DNA from: an uncultured Dorea sp.
Lineage (GTDB): Bacteria > Bacillota > Clostridia > Lachnospirales > Lachnospiraceae
NCBI GenBank assembly: GCA_910589275.1
Contig: CAJUTH010000023.1
Coordinates: forward strand, 1-56,895
Direction: 5' to 3'
DNA: 56,895 nt
This document shows, in pieces, positions 8,101-16,381 of the stretch; within the stretch, counting starts at the first letter, position 1; every line of letters begins with the position of its first letter. The notes beneath the pieces were generated by a model, which saw only the letters and a program-made list of their open reading frames with translations, had not been told where the DNA came from and searched no databases. The position numbers were made by a program, and so were the translations under genes.

Positions 8101-8130
8101 AGGCTGTAAGCGCGTATTCGCTTACAGCCT
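8101..8130. terminator. Hairpin between convergent galM remnant and zinc-ribbon gene
   Basis: AGGCTGTAAGCG and CGCTTACAGCCT form a perfect 12-bp stem with a 6-nt loop. The T-tract on either side is weak, so termination strength is uncertain, but the position between two 3' ends supports this role. Confidence 0.6.
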
Positions 8131-8145
8131 TCCGCTTGTTATGTA

Positions 8146-8655
8146 TTAGTTTCTCTTTCCGAATAGTCCATGTTTTTTAGAGGAACGCTCTTCCTTGCCG
8201 ATGGAAAGAAGCTCGTCGTAGGCTTTGCGCATTTCCCTTTCCTGCTTTTCCCGGACGGATTTGGGCGGGAGATTGGCATAGCGCAGATGAAATTCTCCGT
8301 CGTCTTCCGGTTCTGATATGGAAGCAGAGTTACCGCTGTTACTGTTAACAGGGATTCCGGCCTTAGCAGCTTTGAGGGCGGCTTTTTTTGCTTTCCGCTC
8401 TTCATTTGCTTTCTTAAGCGCGGCGCGTACATCCCTGCGGCTGAATACCTGAGTCTGTTCTGTAAGCTCGTCGTCAAGCGCTGCTGCTTCTTTTGGAGCA
8501 TGTGCAGATGATTTTCGAAGAGGTTTGTCTGGTTTCCGTTCTATTGATTCATGTTCGTCTGATATTTTAAATTTTTTACGGCAGCTATAGCACAGTACAT
8601 ACTGTGGATCCTTTTTGCTGGGTTTTAATTCATTTCCACAAATGGGGCAATTCAT
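8146..8655 (-). CDS. Zinc-ribbon protein of unknown function
   Basis: This 169-residue hydrophilic protein has an N-terminal zinc ribbon: CPICG (residues 3-7) and CYSCRKKF (about 22-29), a four-cysteine metal site. The remainder is highly charged, rich in Lys, Glu and Ala (a likely helical AALKKANEERKAKKAALKAAK segment around 75-100), and ends KKHGLFGKRN. I chose ATG 8655 because AAGGAG lies 9 bp upstream; an in-frame ATG at 8697 has no ribosome site. There are no membrane segments. I do not recognise a function; nucleic-acid binding is plausible from the basic tail. It is monocistronic and divergent from the two-component operon, with a dispersed dyad (8682-8707) upstream. Confidence 0.75.
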   Translation of the reverse strand: MNCPICGNELKPSKKDPQYVLCYSCRKKFKISDEHESIERKPDKPLRKSSAHAPKEAAALDDELTEQTQVFSRRDVRAALKKANEERKAKKAALKAAKAGIPVNSNSGNSASISEPEDDGEFHLRYANLPPKSVREKQEREMRKAYDELLSIGKEERSSKKHGLFGKRN

Positions 8656-8681
8656 TGTAATCGTCTCCTTGTTACTATTTC

Positions 8682-8707
8682 TATACTTATTGAACATTAG
8701 TAGTTTA
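8682..8707. repeat. Dispersed dyad, copy A (degenerate right arm)
   Basis: TATACTTATTGAAC, then ATTAGTA, then GTTTA. The same TTGAAC-N7-GTTCAA-type element occurs at 19644-19680 (reverse orientation) and 49914-49946. Here it lies just upstream of the zinc-ribbon gene. Confidence 0.55.
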
Positions 8708-8743
8708 TATATATTATCACAAAAATTACAAATTGCGAAGTCT

Positions 8744-8772
8744 TTTTCACAAAAGCGTCATAAAATTATAGT
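8744..8772 (+). promoter_or_regulatory. Candidate promoter of the first two-component operon
   Basis: TTTTCA (8744-8749) and TATAGT (8767-8772) with a 17-bp spacer. It leaves a roughly 155-nt leader before the response-regulator start, filled with three hairpins. Confidence 0.45.
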
Positions 8773-8791
8773 ATGATGGTTATTGTTTGTA

Positions 8792-8908
8792 GGTCTGCGC
8801 ACTTACTGCGCAGACCGTAAGAAAATGATTCAAGAGTGAGCAAATCCCATTCGCGGAGCGAATTTTAAATGGATTTGCGAAGGTTACTGTGAGCGGAGTG
8901 AACAGTAA
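8792..8908 (+). repeat. Three consecutive hairpins in the leader of the two-component operon
   Basis: Hairpin 1: GGTCTGCGCA/TGCGCAGACC (8792-8816), perfect 10-bp stem, loop CTTAC. Hairpin 2: GCAAATCC/GGATTTGC (8840-8878) enclosing ATTCGC-GGA-GCGAAT. Hairpin 3: TTACTGT/ACAGTAA (8884-8908). Hairpins 2 and 3 share a GCGGAGYGAA core. No T-run follows, so they are not simple terminators. They may form a structured leader or be an interspersed repeat family. Confidence 0.55.
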
Positions 8909-8934
8909 ATCACGATATGGGTGAGGTGGAATTT

Positions 8935-9612
8935 ATGGAAAGATTACAGATATTAGTAGTAGATGACGAGAGCAGGATGCGGAAGCTGGTAAGGGACTTC
9001 ATTCAAAGAGAGGGGTATAGCGTTCTTGAGGCGGCCGACGGCGCCGAGGCGATGGACGTTTTTTATGAAAATAAGGGGATCGCGCTGGTGATTCTGGATA
9101 TTATGATGCCGAAAATGGACGGCTGGCAGGTATGCAGGGAAATCCGGCAGACTTCGGATATTCCAATTATCATGCTGACGGCCCGTTCCGATGAGAGGGA
9201 CGAGCTGCAGGGGTTTGAACTGGGCGTAGACGAGTATATTTCCAAACCCTTCAGCCCGAAGATTCTGGTTGCGAGAGTATCTGCGATTTTAAGAAGAACC
9301 CGCGGGGCTGATGCCAAGGAGAGATTAAATGCCGGAGGCATCGAGGTTGACCGGGCAGCGCATCAGGTGCTGGTGGATGGAGAGGGAATTGAACTCAGCT
9401 ACAAGGAGTTTGAATTGCTGAACTATTTTCTTGAGAATCAGGGAATCGCCCTTTCTAGAGAGAAGATTCTGAATAATGTGTGGAATTATGATTATTTCGG
9501 GGATGCGAGAACCATTGACACTCATGTGAAGAAACTCAGAAGCAAGCTTGGAGATAAGGGGAATTATATTAAGACCATTTGGGGTATGGGCTATAAATTT
9601 GAGGTAGAATAG
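8935..9612 (+). CDS. OmpR/PhoB-type response regulator
   Basis: This 225-residue regulator has a receiver domain (about 5-118; acidic pocket VVDDE, phospho-acceptor Asp in VILDIMMPKMDG, conserved LTAR and KPF) and a C-terminal winged helix (about 130-224; ELLNYFLENQGIALSR, then DTHVKKLRSKLG and TIWGMGYKFE). ATG 8935 has GAGGTGG 5 bp upstream; ATG 8917 has none. The stop codon touches the ATG of the kinase gene, so they are co-translated. The stimulus is unknown. The leader contains three hairpins and there is no operator I can name. Confidence 0.92.
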   Translation: MERLQILVVDDESRMRKLVRDFIQREGYSVLEAADGAEAMDVFYENKGIALVILDIMMPKMDGWQVCREIRQTSDIPIIMLTARSDERDELQGFELGVDEYISKPFSPKILVARVSAILRRTRGADAKERLNAGGIEVDRAAHQVLVDGEGIELSYKEFELLNYFLENQGIALSREKILNNVWNYDYFGDARTIDTHVKKLRSKLGDKGNYIKTIWGMGYKFEVE

Positions 9613-11085
9613 ATGAAACATTCAATTGAACGGCAGATGACTGTGGCATTCATGTCTCTTCTGGCATTTATGTTCGTAGTGATTCTGCTTGGCAATGCAT
9701 GGCTCTTGGAGCCATATTATATCCGGGATAAGAAATCGAAGTTTATTAGTATGTATGAATCGCTTTCCAAGGCGGCGGAGGAAGGAAGGCTTGCAGGGAC
9801 GGACGAGGCGACTTATGCCGCTCTTGCCCGGCAGGCGGAGAAAGATAATTTATTTTTTCTGACGATTAATATGGCGGAACAGACGATGACGGCGAATGTA
9901 CAGCATGAAGTGGAGCTGAAGCAGTATTTGGACGCGTATCTTTTGAACCGCAGGGGGAGCGGCGATAAGACGCTGGAGCTGACGGAAAATTATGAAATCA
10001 GTCAGACAAAGGGGAACGATTCTGCGGCGGAGTATTTGATGATGCGGGGCGAACTGGGCGGCGGATATTTTTTTCTGATACAGAGCCCCTTAGAGAGTAT
10101 ACAGGGGAGCGCGGCGCTGGCAAACCGTTTTCTGATCGTGGTGGGGAGTGTTGCGGCGGTGATCTGTATGCTGCTGGTGTGGCTGTTTTCCAAAAAGATC
10201 ACCAATCCATTGCGGGAGCTCGCGGATATTTCCGAGAAGATGGCAGAGCTTAATTTTGAGACGAAATATACCAGCGGCGGCGAGGATGAGATCGGCGTGC
10301 TGGGGGAGAATTTTAACCGGATGGCAGAGCGGCTGGAACGTTCCATTTCTGAGCTTAAGAGCGCCAATAACCGATTAATGCAGGACTTGGAGCAGAGGGA
10401 TAAGCTGGAGCAGATGCGCAGCGAGTTTCTGGGAAATGTTTCTCATGAGCTGAAAACGCCGATTGCCCTGATTCAGGGCTATGCGGAAGGCTTGAAGGAA
10501 GGAATCGATACGGATGCGGAGAGCAGGGAATTTTACTGCGATGTAATCATTGACGAAGTGTCCAAGATGAACCATATGGTAAGGAATCTGCTGGCTTTGA
10601 ACCAGCTCGAATTCGGGGATGAAGAGATTCAGTTTGAACGGTTTGATTTAACGGAGCTGGCAGCAGGCGTGTTAGAGAGTATGGAATTGTTTGCGGAGCA
10701 GACCAAGGCGAAGGTTCAGTTCCTTACGACAGAGCCGGTGTATGTCTGGGCGGATGAATATAAGGTAGAGCAGGTCGTGCGCAACTATGTGGGCAATGCG
10801 TTTCATCATGTGTCCGGCGATATGGTGATTGAGGTGAAAATCGAGGTGCAGGGCGACGTGGCGAGGATGACGGTCTTTAACACAGGAAACGCCATTCCCG
10901 AAGAGGATCTTGGCCATATCTGGGAGAAGTTTTATAAGGTGGATAAAGCTCATACAAGAGAATACGGCGGCAATGGCATCGGACTTTCGATTGTAAAAGC
11001 GGTTATGGAGTCGCTTCATCAGAAGTACGGCGTGGAGAACTATGATAATGGGGTTGCCTTCTGGTTTGAATTGGGTATAAAATAA
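9613..11085 (+). CDS. Membrane sensor histidine kinase
   Basis: The 490-residue kinase has a transmembrane segment at about 10-32, an extracytoplasmic domain of about 140 residues, a second membrane segment (about 173-195, FLIVVGSVAAVICMLLVWLF), a HAMP linker (NPLRELADISEKMAELNF), a HisKA dimerisation helix with the phospho-acceptor His in GNVSHELKTPIAL, and an ATPase domain with N box (VVRNYVGNAFHH) and G boxes (GNGIGLSIVKAVM). The ATG follows the regulator stop codon without a gap. The signal is not identifiable. It pairs with the upstream response regulator. Confidence 0.92.
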   Translation: MKHSIERQMTVAFMSLLAFMFVVILLGNAWLLEPYYIRDKKSKFISMYESLSKAAEEGRLAGTDEATYAALARQAEKDNLFFLTINMAEQTMTANVQHEVELKQYLDAYLLNRRGSGDKTLELTENYEISQTKGNDSAAEYLMMRGELGGGYFFLIQSPLESIQGSAALANRFLIVVGSVAAVICMLLVWLFSKKITNPLRELADISEKMAELNFETKYTSGGEDEIGVLGENFNRMAERLERSISELKSANNRLMQDLEQRDKLEQMRSEFLGNVSHELKTPIALIQGYAEGLKEGIDTDAESREFYCDVIIDEVSKMNHMVRNLLALNQLEFGDEEIQFERFDLTELAAGVLESMELFAEQTKAKVQFLTTEPVYVWADEYKVEQVVRNYVGNAFHHVSGDMVIEVKIEVQGDVARMTVFNTGNAIPEEDLGHIWEKFYKVDKAHTREYGGNGIGLSIVKAVMESLHQKYGVENYDNGVAFWFELGIK

Positions 11086-11117
11086 GAGTAACACGATCAG
11101 GAAAGGGATTTGGGAAA

Positions 11118-11723
11118 ATGGTTGCGATTATTGATTATGATGCAGGCAATATAAAGAGCGTAGAGAAGGCGTTTCAGTTTCTGGGACAGGAAGCTGAGGT
11201 TACCAGAGACAGAGAGAGGATTCTTAAGGCGGACAAGGTAGTTCTGCCGGGGGTTGGAGCTTTTGGAGACGCCATGGCGAAACTCGCGGGGTATGGTCTG
11301 ACAGAGGTTATCAGAGAGGCAGCAGATAGGGGAATCCCGTTCCTTGGAATCTGTCTGGGACTGCAGTTATTGTTTGACAGGAGCGATGAAGCGCCAGAAG
11401 TGGCGGGTCTTGGAATCCTAAAAGGAGAGATTTTAAAGATTCCGGAGGGAGAAGGTTTAAAGATTCCTCATATGGGCTGGAATTCTTTGGAGTTTCCGAG
11501 AGAAGGGAAATTATTTCAGGGAATCGCGCCAAATCCTTACGTCTATTTTGTGCATTCTTATTATCTGAAGGCAGAAGAGGAGGAGATTGTAACAGCAAAG
11601 ACAGAATACGGCGTGGAGATACATGCATCAGTGGAAAGGGATAATGTGTTTGCGTGCCAGTTTCATCCGGAGAAAAGCGGGGAAACGGGACTTCAGATTC
11701 TGAGGAATTTTGCCGGACTGTAG
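11118..11723 (+). CDS. hisH: Imidazole glycerol phosphate synthase, glutaminase subunit
   Basis: The 201-residue class I glutamine amidotransferase supplies ammonia to HisF in histidine biosynthesis. It starts MVAIIDYDAGNIKSVEKA and has PGVGAFGDAM, the nucleophile Cys in GICLGLQLLF (about residue 80) and His-Glu of the triad in CQFHPEKSG (about 183-187). hisF follows after 50 bp with its own AAGGAG site. The rest of the his operon is not in the window, so this pair is detached from the other steps. Confidence 0.95.
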   Translation: MVAIIDYDAGNIKSVEKAFQFLGQEAEVTRDRERILKADKVVLPGVGAFGDAMAKLAGYGLTEVIREAADRGIPFLGICLGLQLLFDRSDEAPEVAGLGILKGEILKIPEGEGLKIPHMGWNSLEFPREGKLFQGIAPNPYVYFVHSYYLKAEEEEIVTAKTEYGVEIHASVERDNVFACQFHPEKSGETGLQILRNFAGL

Positions 11724-11773
11724 GTCTGGCCGTGAGATAAAACAGCAAGATTAGATATAGAAGGAGACAAAGG

Positions 11774-12535
11774 ATGCATACAAAGAGAATTATTCCCTGT
11801 CTGGATGTTCACGGAGGCCGCGTGGTAAAAGGGGTAAATTTCGTGGATCTAAAGGATGCCGGAGACCCGGTGGAGATCGGAAAGGCTTACGGGGAGGCCG
11901 GGGCGGATGAACTGGTATTCCTAGATATTACCGCATCTTCGGATGCCAGAGAGACGGTAGTTGATATGGTGCGCAAGGTAGCGGAGACCGTATTTATTCC
12001 TTTTACAGTGGGCGGCGGAATCCGTACTGTGGAGGATTTCCGGATGCTTTTAAGAGAGGGAGCGGATAAGATATCCATTAACTCATCGGCGATCAATACG
12101 CCGGAGCTGATTTCGGATGCGGCAAAGAAGTTTGGAAGCCAATGCGTTGTAGTGGCAATCGACGCCAAGAGACGTAGGGATGGCAGCGGCTGGAATATCT
12201 ATAAGAACGGAGGCCGGATTGACGTAGGGATTGACGCGGTAGAGTGGGCCATGCGGGCAGAGCGGCTGGGAGCGGGAGAGATTCTCCTTACCAGTATGGA
12301 CTGTGACGGAACCAAGGCAGGCTATGATCTGGAGCTTACCAGAACGATTGCGGAGCATGTACGGATTCCGGTGATTGCATCCGGCGGAGCCGGAACCCTT
12401 GTGCATTTTAAAGAAGCTCTGACGGAGGGGAAGGCGGATGCGGTGCTTGCGGCGTCTTTGTTCCATTATAAGGAGCTTGAGATAAAAGAGGTAAAGGAGT
12501 ACTTGAGGAAGGAGGGCGTATCGGTACGCCTGTAA
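11774..12535 (+). CDS. hisF: Imidazole glycerol phosphate synthase, cyclase subunit
   Basis: This 253-residue TIM-barrel subunit uses HisH-derived ammonia to form imidazole glycerol phosphate and AICAR. Catalytic Asp residues are in PCLDVHGGRVVKGVNF (near residue 11) and VVAIDAKRR (near 130). Phosphate-binding loops FTVGGGIRT and VIASGGAGT are present, plus LLTSMDCDGTKAGYDL. Length is typical. It is followed 10 bp later by ung, likely in the same transcript. Confidence 0.96.
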   Translation: MHTKRIIPCLDVHGGRVVKGVNFVDLKDAGDPVEIGKAYGEAGADELVFLDITASSDARETVVDMVRKVAETVFIPFTVGGGIRTVEDFRMLLREGADKISINSSAINTPELISDAAKKFGSQCVVVAIDAKRRRDGSGWNIYKNGGRIDVGIDAVEWAMRAERLGAGEILLTSMDCDGTKAGYDLELTRTIAEHVRIPVIASGGAGTLVHFKEALTEGKADAVLAASLFHYKELEIKEVKEYLRKEGVSVRL

Positions 12536-12545
12536 GGAGAGAAAA

Positions 12546-13217
12546 ATGGCAGCGATTAATAATGACTGGCTGGATGCCCTGAAAGGGGAGTTTCGGAAGC
12601 CCTATTATAGAGAATTGTTTGAGAAGGTCAATGAGGAGTATCGGAAGTTCCAGATTTTTCCACCTGCGGACGATATTTTTAACGCTTTCCATCTGACGCC
12701 TTTATCAAAGGTAAAGGTGGTAATTTTGGGACAGGATCCCTATCACAATGTGGGGCAGGCACATGGCTTGTGTTTTTCAGTGAAGAAAGGGGTGGAAATT
12801 CCTCCTTCGCTGGTAAATATTTATAAGGAGCTTCAAGATGACTTGGGCTGTACGATTCCCCATCATGGATGTTTGACGAAATGGGCCGAGCAAGGTGTGC
12901 TGATGCTGAATACGGTGCTGACTGTGCGGGCACATCAGGCAAATTCCCACAGGGGGATCGGCTGGGAGGAATTTACAGACGCGGCAATTATGGCGCTGAA
13001 TGGGCAGGATAGGCCGATCGTATACATATTATGGGGGTCGCCGGCACAGAGAAAGGCGTCTATGCTCCATAATCCAAAGCATTTGATACTGAAGGCGCCT
13101 CATCCAAGCCCGCTGTCCGCATACCGGGGGTTCTTTGGAAGTAAGCCCTTTAGTCAGACCAATGAATTTTTAAGATCACATGGAATAGAGCCTGTTGACT
13201 GGCAGATAGAGGAGTAG
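12546..13217 (+). CDS. ung: Uracil-DNA glycosylase, family 1
   Basis: This 223-residue base-excision repair enzyme removes uracil from DNA. The water-activating motif GQDPYHNVGQAHGLCFS (about residues 60-76), the uracil-contact VLMLNTVLTV and the DNA-intercalation HPSPLSAYRGFFGS (about 184-197) are all intact. An AAGGAG site precedes the ATG. It lies between hisF and lpdA with gaps of 10 and 5 bp, so it is part of a mixed operon with no obvious shared function. Confidence 0.95.
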   Translation: MAAINNDWLDALKGEFRKPYYRELFEKVNEEYRKFQIFPPADDIFNAFHLTPLSKVKVVILGQDPYHNVGQAHGLCFSVKKGVEIPPSLVNIYKELQDDLGCTIPHHGCLTKWAEQGVLMLNTVLTVRAHQANSHRGIGWEEFTDAAIMALNGQDRPIVYILWGSPAQRKASMLHNPKHLILKAPHPSPLSAYRGFFGSKPFSQTNEFLRSHGIEPVDWQIEE

Positions 13218-13222
13218 AGAGT

Positions 13223-14635
13223 ATGAAAAATATGTATGATTTATTGATAATAGGCGCGGGGCCGGGGGGATATGTGGCGGCAAAGAAAGCGGCAAAGCTG
13301 GGAATGTCGGTTGTGATTATTGATAAGGGGCAGGTGGGAGGAACCTGTATTAACCGGGGATGTATCCCGACGAAAGCGATGCTTCATGCGGCAACCAGAT
13401 ACCGGGACATCAAAGAATGCGAATTATTCGGTCTGCATGTGGAGGGCGTCAGGTATGATCTGCAGAAGATCATGGAATACAAGGAAGCGTCTACGGCGAA
13501 GATGCGTGCGGAGCTGGAGAAGGAATTTGAAGAGCTTGGCATTGTATTTGTGCAGGGAACGGCAAGAGTGCAGGCCGGAAAGCGTGTGCGGGTAGAAAAA
13601 GAAGACGGCAGCTCGGAATTTTACTTTGGACGGAAGATCTTGATTGCTACCGGAGCGAAGGCGAACCGGGCAGATATTCCGGGCGCAGACCTGCCGGGAG
13701 TTATGACCAGCGAGGAGCTTTTGATCTCCGATGAGAGTAAATATCGGAGCCTTTTGATTCTGGGAGGAGGTGTGATCGGGCTGGAGATTGCAACGGTATT
13801 CCGGGATTTGGGGGCAGAGGTAACGATTATCGAGATATCGAACCGGCTGCTTCCGACGATGGACGTGGAATTTTCGGACGCGCTGGAGAAAATCCTGACG
13901 GACAGAGGGGTTCGCATTTATAAAGAGAGCATTCTGGAACAGATTTCCCAGACGGAGGGCGGCTTGAAATGCAGATTTGTCTGTCAGGGAAAAACCACGG
14001 AGCTTCAGGTGGAAGGACTGCTGATGTCTGTGGGACGCCGCCCGAATACAGAAGGATTATTTGACGGAAATGTGCCGATTAAATTGGAACGGGGCCGGAT
14101 TGTGGTGGATGAGTTTTTCCGTACCAGTGTACCGGATATCTTTGCAGTGGGTGATGTGGTAGGCGGTATTCAGTTGGCGCATGTGGCTTCTGCCGAAGGG
14201 ACCTATGCGGTGGAGAAGATGAATGACTTGAAGCCTTCCGTTATTGTATCTATGGTTCCAAGCTGTCTGTTTACGCCGATTTCTATCGTGCCAAGCTGTT
14301 TGTATACAGATCCTGAGATTGCGTCGGTAGGGCTTACGGAGGAGCAGGCGATAGAAAAGGGCGTGCCGATCCGGTGCGGAAGATATGCGATGGAAGGCAA
14401 TGGACAGACGATTATTTCTAAGGAGGCAGTCGGATTTATCAAGGTATTATTTGCCAAAGACAGCGACGTGCTGCTGGGCGCTCAGATGATGTGTCCGCGG
14501 GCCACAGATATGATCGGGGAACTTGCCACGGCGCTTGCAAACGGACTTACGTCTAAGCAGTTGATGTATGCGATGCGGGCGCATCCTACTTTTAATGAGG
14601 CGATTTCCTGTGCGGTGGAAAACAGTAGGGAGTAA
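13223..14635 (+). CDS. lpdA: Dihydrolipoyl dehydrogenase with an internal 11-residue tandem duplication
   Basis: This 470-residue flavoprotein oxidises dihydrolipoamide with NAD. Seen: FAD-binding GAGPGGYVAA, redox-active disulfide GGTCINRGCIPTK (about 39-51), NAD-binding ILGGGVIGLEIA (about 176-187), FAVGDVVGG and the active-site RAHPTFNEAI at the C-terminus. Residues 343-364 are a duplicated 11-residue unit, SMVPSCLFTPI then SIVPSCLYTDP, at the start of the interface domain; most family members have one VPSCxYTxP. No pyruvate or glycine-cleavage genes adjoin it, so the partner complex is unknown. It follows ung by 5 bp. Confidence 0.93.
   Translation: MKNMYDLLIIGAGPGGYVAAKKAAKLGMSVVIIDKGQVGGTCINRGCIPTKAMLHAATRYRDIKECELFGLHVEGVRYDLQKIMEYKEASTAKMRAELEKEFEELGIVFVQGTARVQAGKRVRVEKEDGSSEFYFGRKILIATGAKANRADIPGADLPGVMTSEELLISDESKYRSLLILGGGVIGLEIATVFRDLGAEVTIIEISNRLLPTMDVEFSDALEKILTDRGVRIYKESILEQISQTEGGLKCRFVCQGKTTELQVEGLLMSVGRRPNTEGLFDGNVPIKLERGRIVVDEFFRTSVPDIFAVGDVVGGIQLAHVASAEGTYAVEKMNDLKPSVIVSMVPSCLFTPISIVPSCLYTDPEIASVGLTEEQAIEKGVPIRCGRYAMEGNGQTIISKEAVGFIKVLFAKDSDVLLGAQMMCPRATDMIGELATALANGLTSKQLMYAMRAHPTFNEAISCAVENSRE
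14249..14314 (+). repeat. 33-bp imperfect tandem duplication inside lpdA
   Basis: Unit 1 is 14249-14281 and unit 2 is 14282-14314. Both begin TCTATSGTKCCAAGCTG and are in frame (codon 343 onward). They have diverged enough that this is not a recent slip or an assembly error. Confidence 0.75.
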
Positions 14636-14721
14636 AGGCAAAAGTTCTATGAGGGCGGCATGGGTATGGTGTCGGGAAGAGATGGATTACCGCGTTTTCT
14701 GAAGAGTTGGAGGTAAATAGT

Positions 14722-16311
14722 ATGGATGGCGGAAAGAAATTTAATACGACTGGTATCTGCATCCCTTCCGAGCATTATATGGCAGACACATCCGGAATGA
14801 TTGATCAAATTATTGACAATTACATTGAGCAGGGGGAGTATTTTACGATCAACCGCGCCCGCCAGTTTGGAAAAACGACAACATTAGAGCTTCTTTATCA
14901 TAGGCTAAAAGAGAAGTATCTTGTGCTTGATATTAGCTTTGAGGCGGCAGATGAGTATTTCCGGTCATTGGGAGCGCTTGCAAAAGGGCTGATTATGGAT
15001 ATTTCAGAACGCTTGGAAGCGCAGGGGGTTCCAGAAGTCCTGCGCCGGGAATGGGAAATGCCGGTTTCGGAAGATTTTCCGATGCGTGATTTTGGAAAGA
15101 AAATAACAGCGCTCTGCCGCAAAAGCAGCAAGGAAGTGATCCTTACGATTGACGAAGTGGATAAAAATGCTGATAATCAGATTTTTTTGTCTTTTTTGGG
15201 GCTGCTGAGAGAAAAATACTTGAAACAGAAAAGCGGCAGGGATAGTACATTTAAATCGGTAATCCTTGCGGGCGTGTATGATGTTAAGAACTTAAAGTTA
15301 AAACTGCATGTCTCAGAGGAATCAAAGTACAATAGTCCATGGAATATTGCCGCCGATTTTCATGTTAATATGAGTCTTACGGAAGCGGGAATCGAAGGAA
15401 TGCTGCGCGAGTATGACGGAGACCATCATATAGGGATGGACATAAAATATATCGCCCGGCAATTGTGTAATTATACATCCGGCTATCCATTTCTTGTATC
15501 CAGATTGTGTAAGATATTAGATGAACAGGTGGCTGGGACAGAGGAGTTCCCGGATAAAGCCTCTGCATGGACGAAAACCGGCTTTCAGGCAGCAGTAAAA
15601 CGGATGCTTTATGAATCTAATACGTTATTTGACGATATACGAAAGAAACTGGATGAATACCCCGAACTGTCCCAAATGATATACACGCTTTTATTTGTTG
15701 GAAAAGATATTGCATACAGTCCGGATCATCTGGTGATGGATATAGGAATCCGCTTTGGGATCTTAAAATGTGCCAATGAGCAGATAGCAGTTGCAAACCG
15801 AATTTTTGAGATGAGGCTTTATAATTATTATCTTGCAGAGGAAATGCTGGGAAGCCGGATGTCGTCTGCTTCCATGCAGATCAAGAATCAATTTATCCGT
15901 GGCAGCTATTTGGACATGGAGATGATATTGAAAAAATTTGTGGAGCATTTTACAGATATTTATGCGGATAGTACGGACAGATTTATTGAAGAAAATGGGC
16001 GTCGTTTGTTTCTGTTGTATTTAAAGCCGATCATTAATGGAACTGGAAATTATTATGTAGAATCCAGAACCAGAAGTATGGGACGTACAGATGTGATAGT
16101 AGATTATCTGGGGAGACAGTATATTATAGAGATGAAGATATATCATGGGAACGAGTACCATATGCGTGGTGAAAATCAATTGATCGGCTATCTGAATGAT
16201 TATCATTTGCAAACGGGGTATATGCTTAGCTTTAACTTTAACAAGAAGAAGCAGATAGGGGTTCATACAGTGATTTTGGGAGAAAAGACTTTAATTGAAG
16301 CAATTGTATAG
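14722..16311 (+). CDS. AAA-ATPase-like / PD-(D/E)XK nuclease-like protein
   Basis: The 529-residue protein has the layout of the AAA-ATPase_like (DUF1703) family. An N-terminal P-loop domain (FNTTGICIPSEHYMADTS, then the Walker A-like NRARQFGKTTTLELL near residue 45, and VILTIDEVDKN as Walker B) is followed by a helical middle and a C-terminal PD-(D/E)XK nuclease-like fold (TDVIVDYLGRQYIIEMKIY, about 455-475). Function in this widespread, often multicopy family is not established; a mobile or defence role has been suspected. I chose ATG 14722 because GGAGGT sits 8 bp upstream. It is separated from lpdA by 86 bp and ends at a large hairpin. Confidence 0.8.
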   Translation: MDGGKKFNTTGICIPSEHYMADTSGMIDQIIDNYIEQGEYFTINRARQFGKTTTLELLYHRLKEKYLVLDISFEAADEYFRSLGALAKGLIMDISERLEAQGVPEVLRREWEMPVSEDFPMRDFGKKITALCRKSSKEVILTIDEVDKNADNQIFLSFLGLLREKYLKQKSGRDSTFKSVILAGVYDVKNLKLKLHVSEESKYNSPWNIAADFHVNMSLTEAGIEGMLREYDGDHHIGMDIKYIARQLCNYTSGYPFLVSRLCKILDEQVAGTEEFPDKASAWTKTGFQAAVKRMLYESNTLFDDIRKKLDEYPELSQMIYTLLFVGKDIAYSPDHLVMDIGIRFGILKCANEQIAVANRIFEMRLYNYYLAEEMLGSRMSSASMQIKNQFIRGSYLDMEMILKKFVEHFTDIYADSTDRFIEENGRRLFLLYLKPIINGTGNYYVESRTRSMGRTDVIVDYLGRQYIIEMKIYHGNEYHMRGENQLIGYLNDYHLQTGYMLSFNFNKKKQIGVHTVILGEKTLIEAIV

Positions 16312-16326
16312 AAGGTTTCTATCTGC

Positions 16327-16361
16327 GCGGCCTCGGTTAGGCTATAGCCCGCTGAGGCCGC
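16327..16361. terminator. Hairpin between convergent ATPase and merR-type genes
   Basis: GCGGCCTC (16327-16334) pairs with GAGGCCGC (16354-16361); a smaller GGCTATAGCC palindrome sits in the loop. Only a short TTTT follows on the plus strand. Its position between two 3' ends supports a terminator. Confidence 0.5.
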
Positions 16362-16381
16362 ACAGGCAGAAAGGTTTTACG

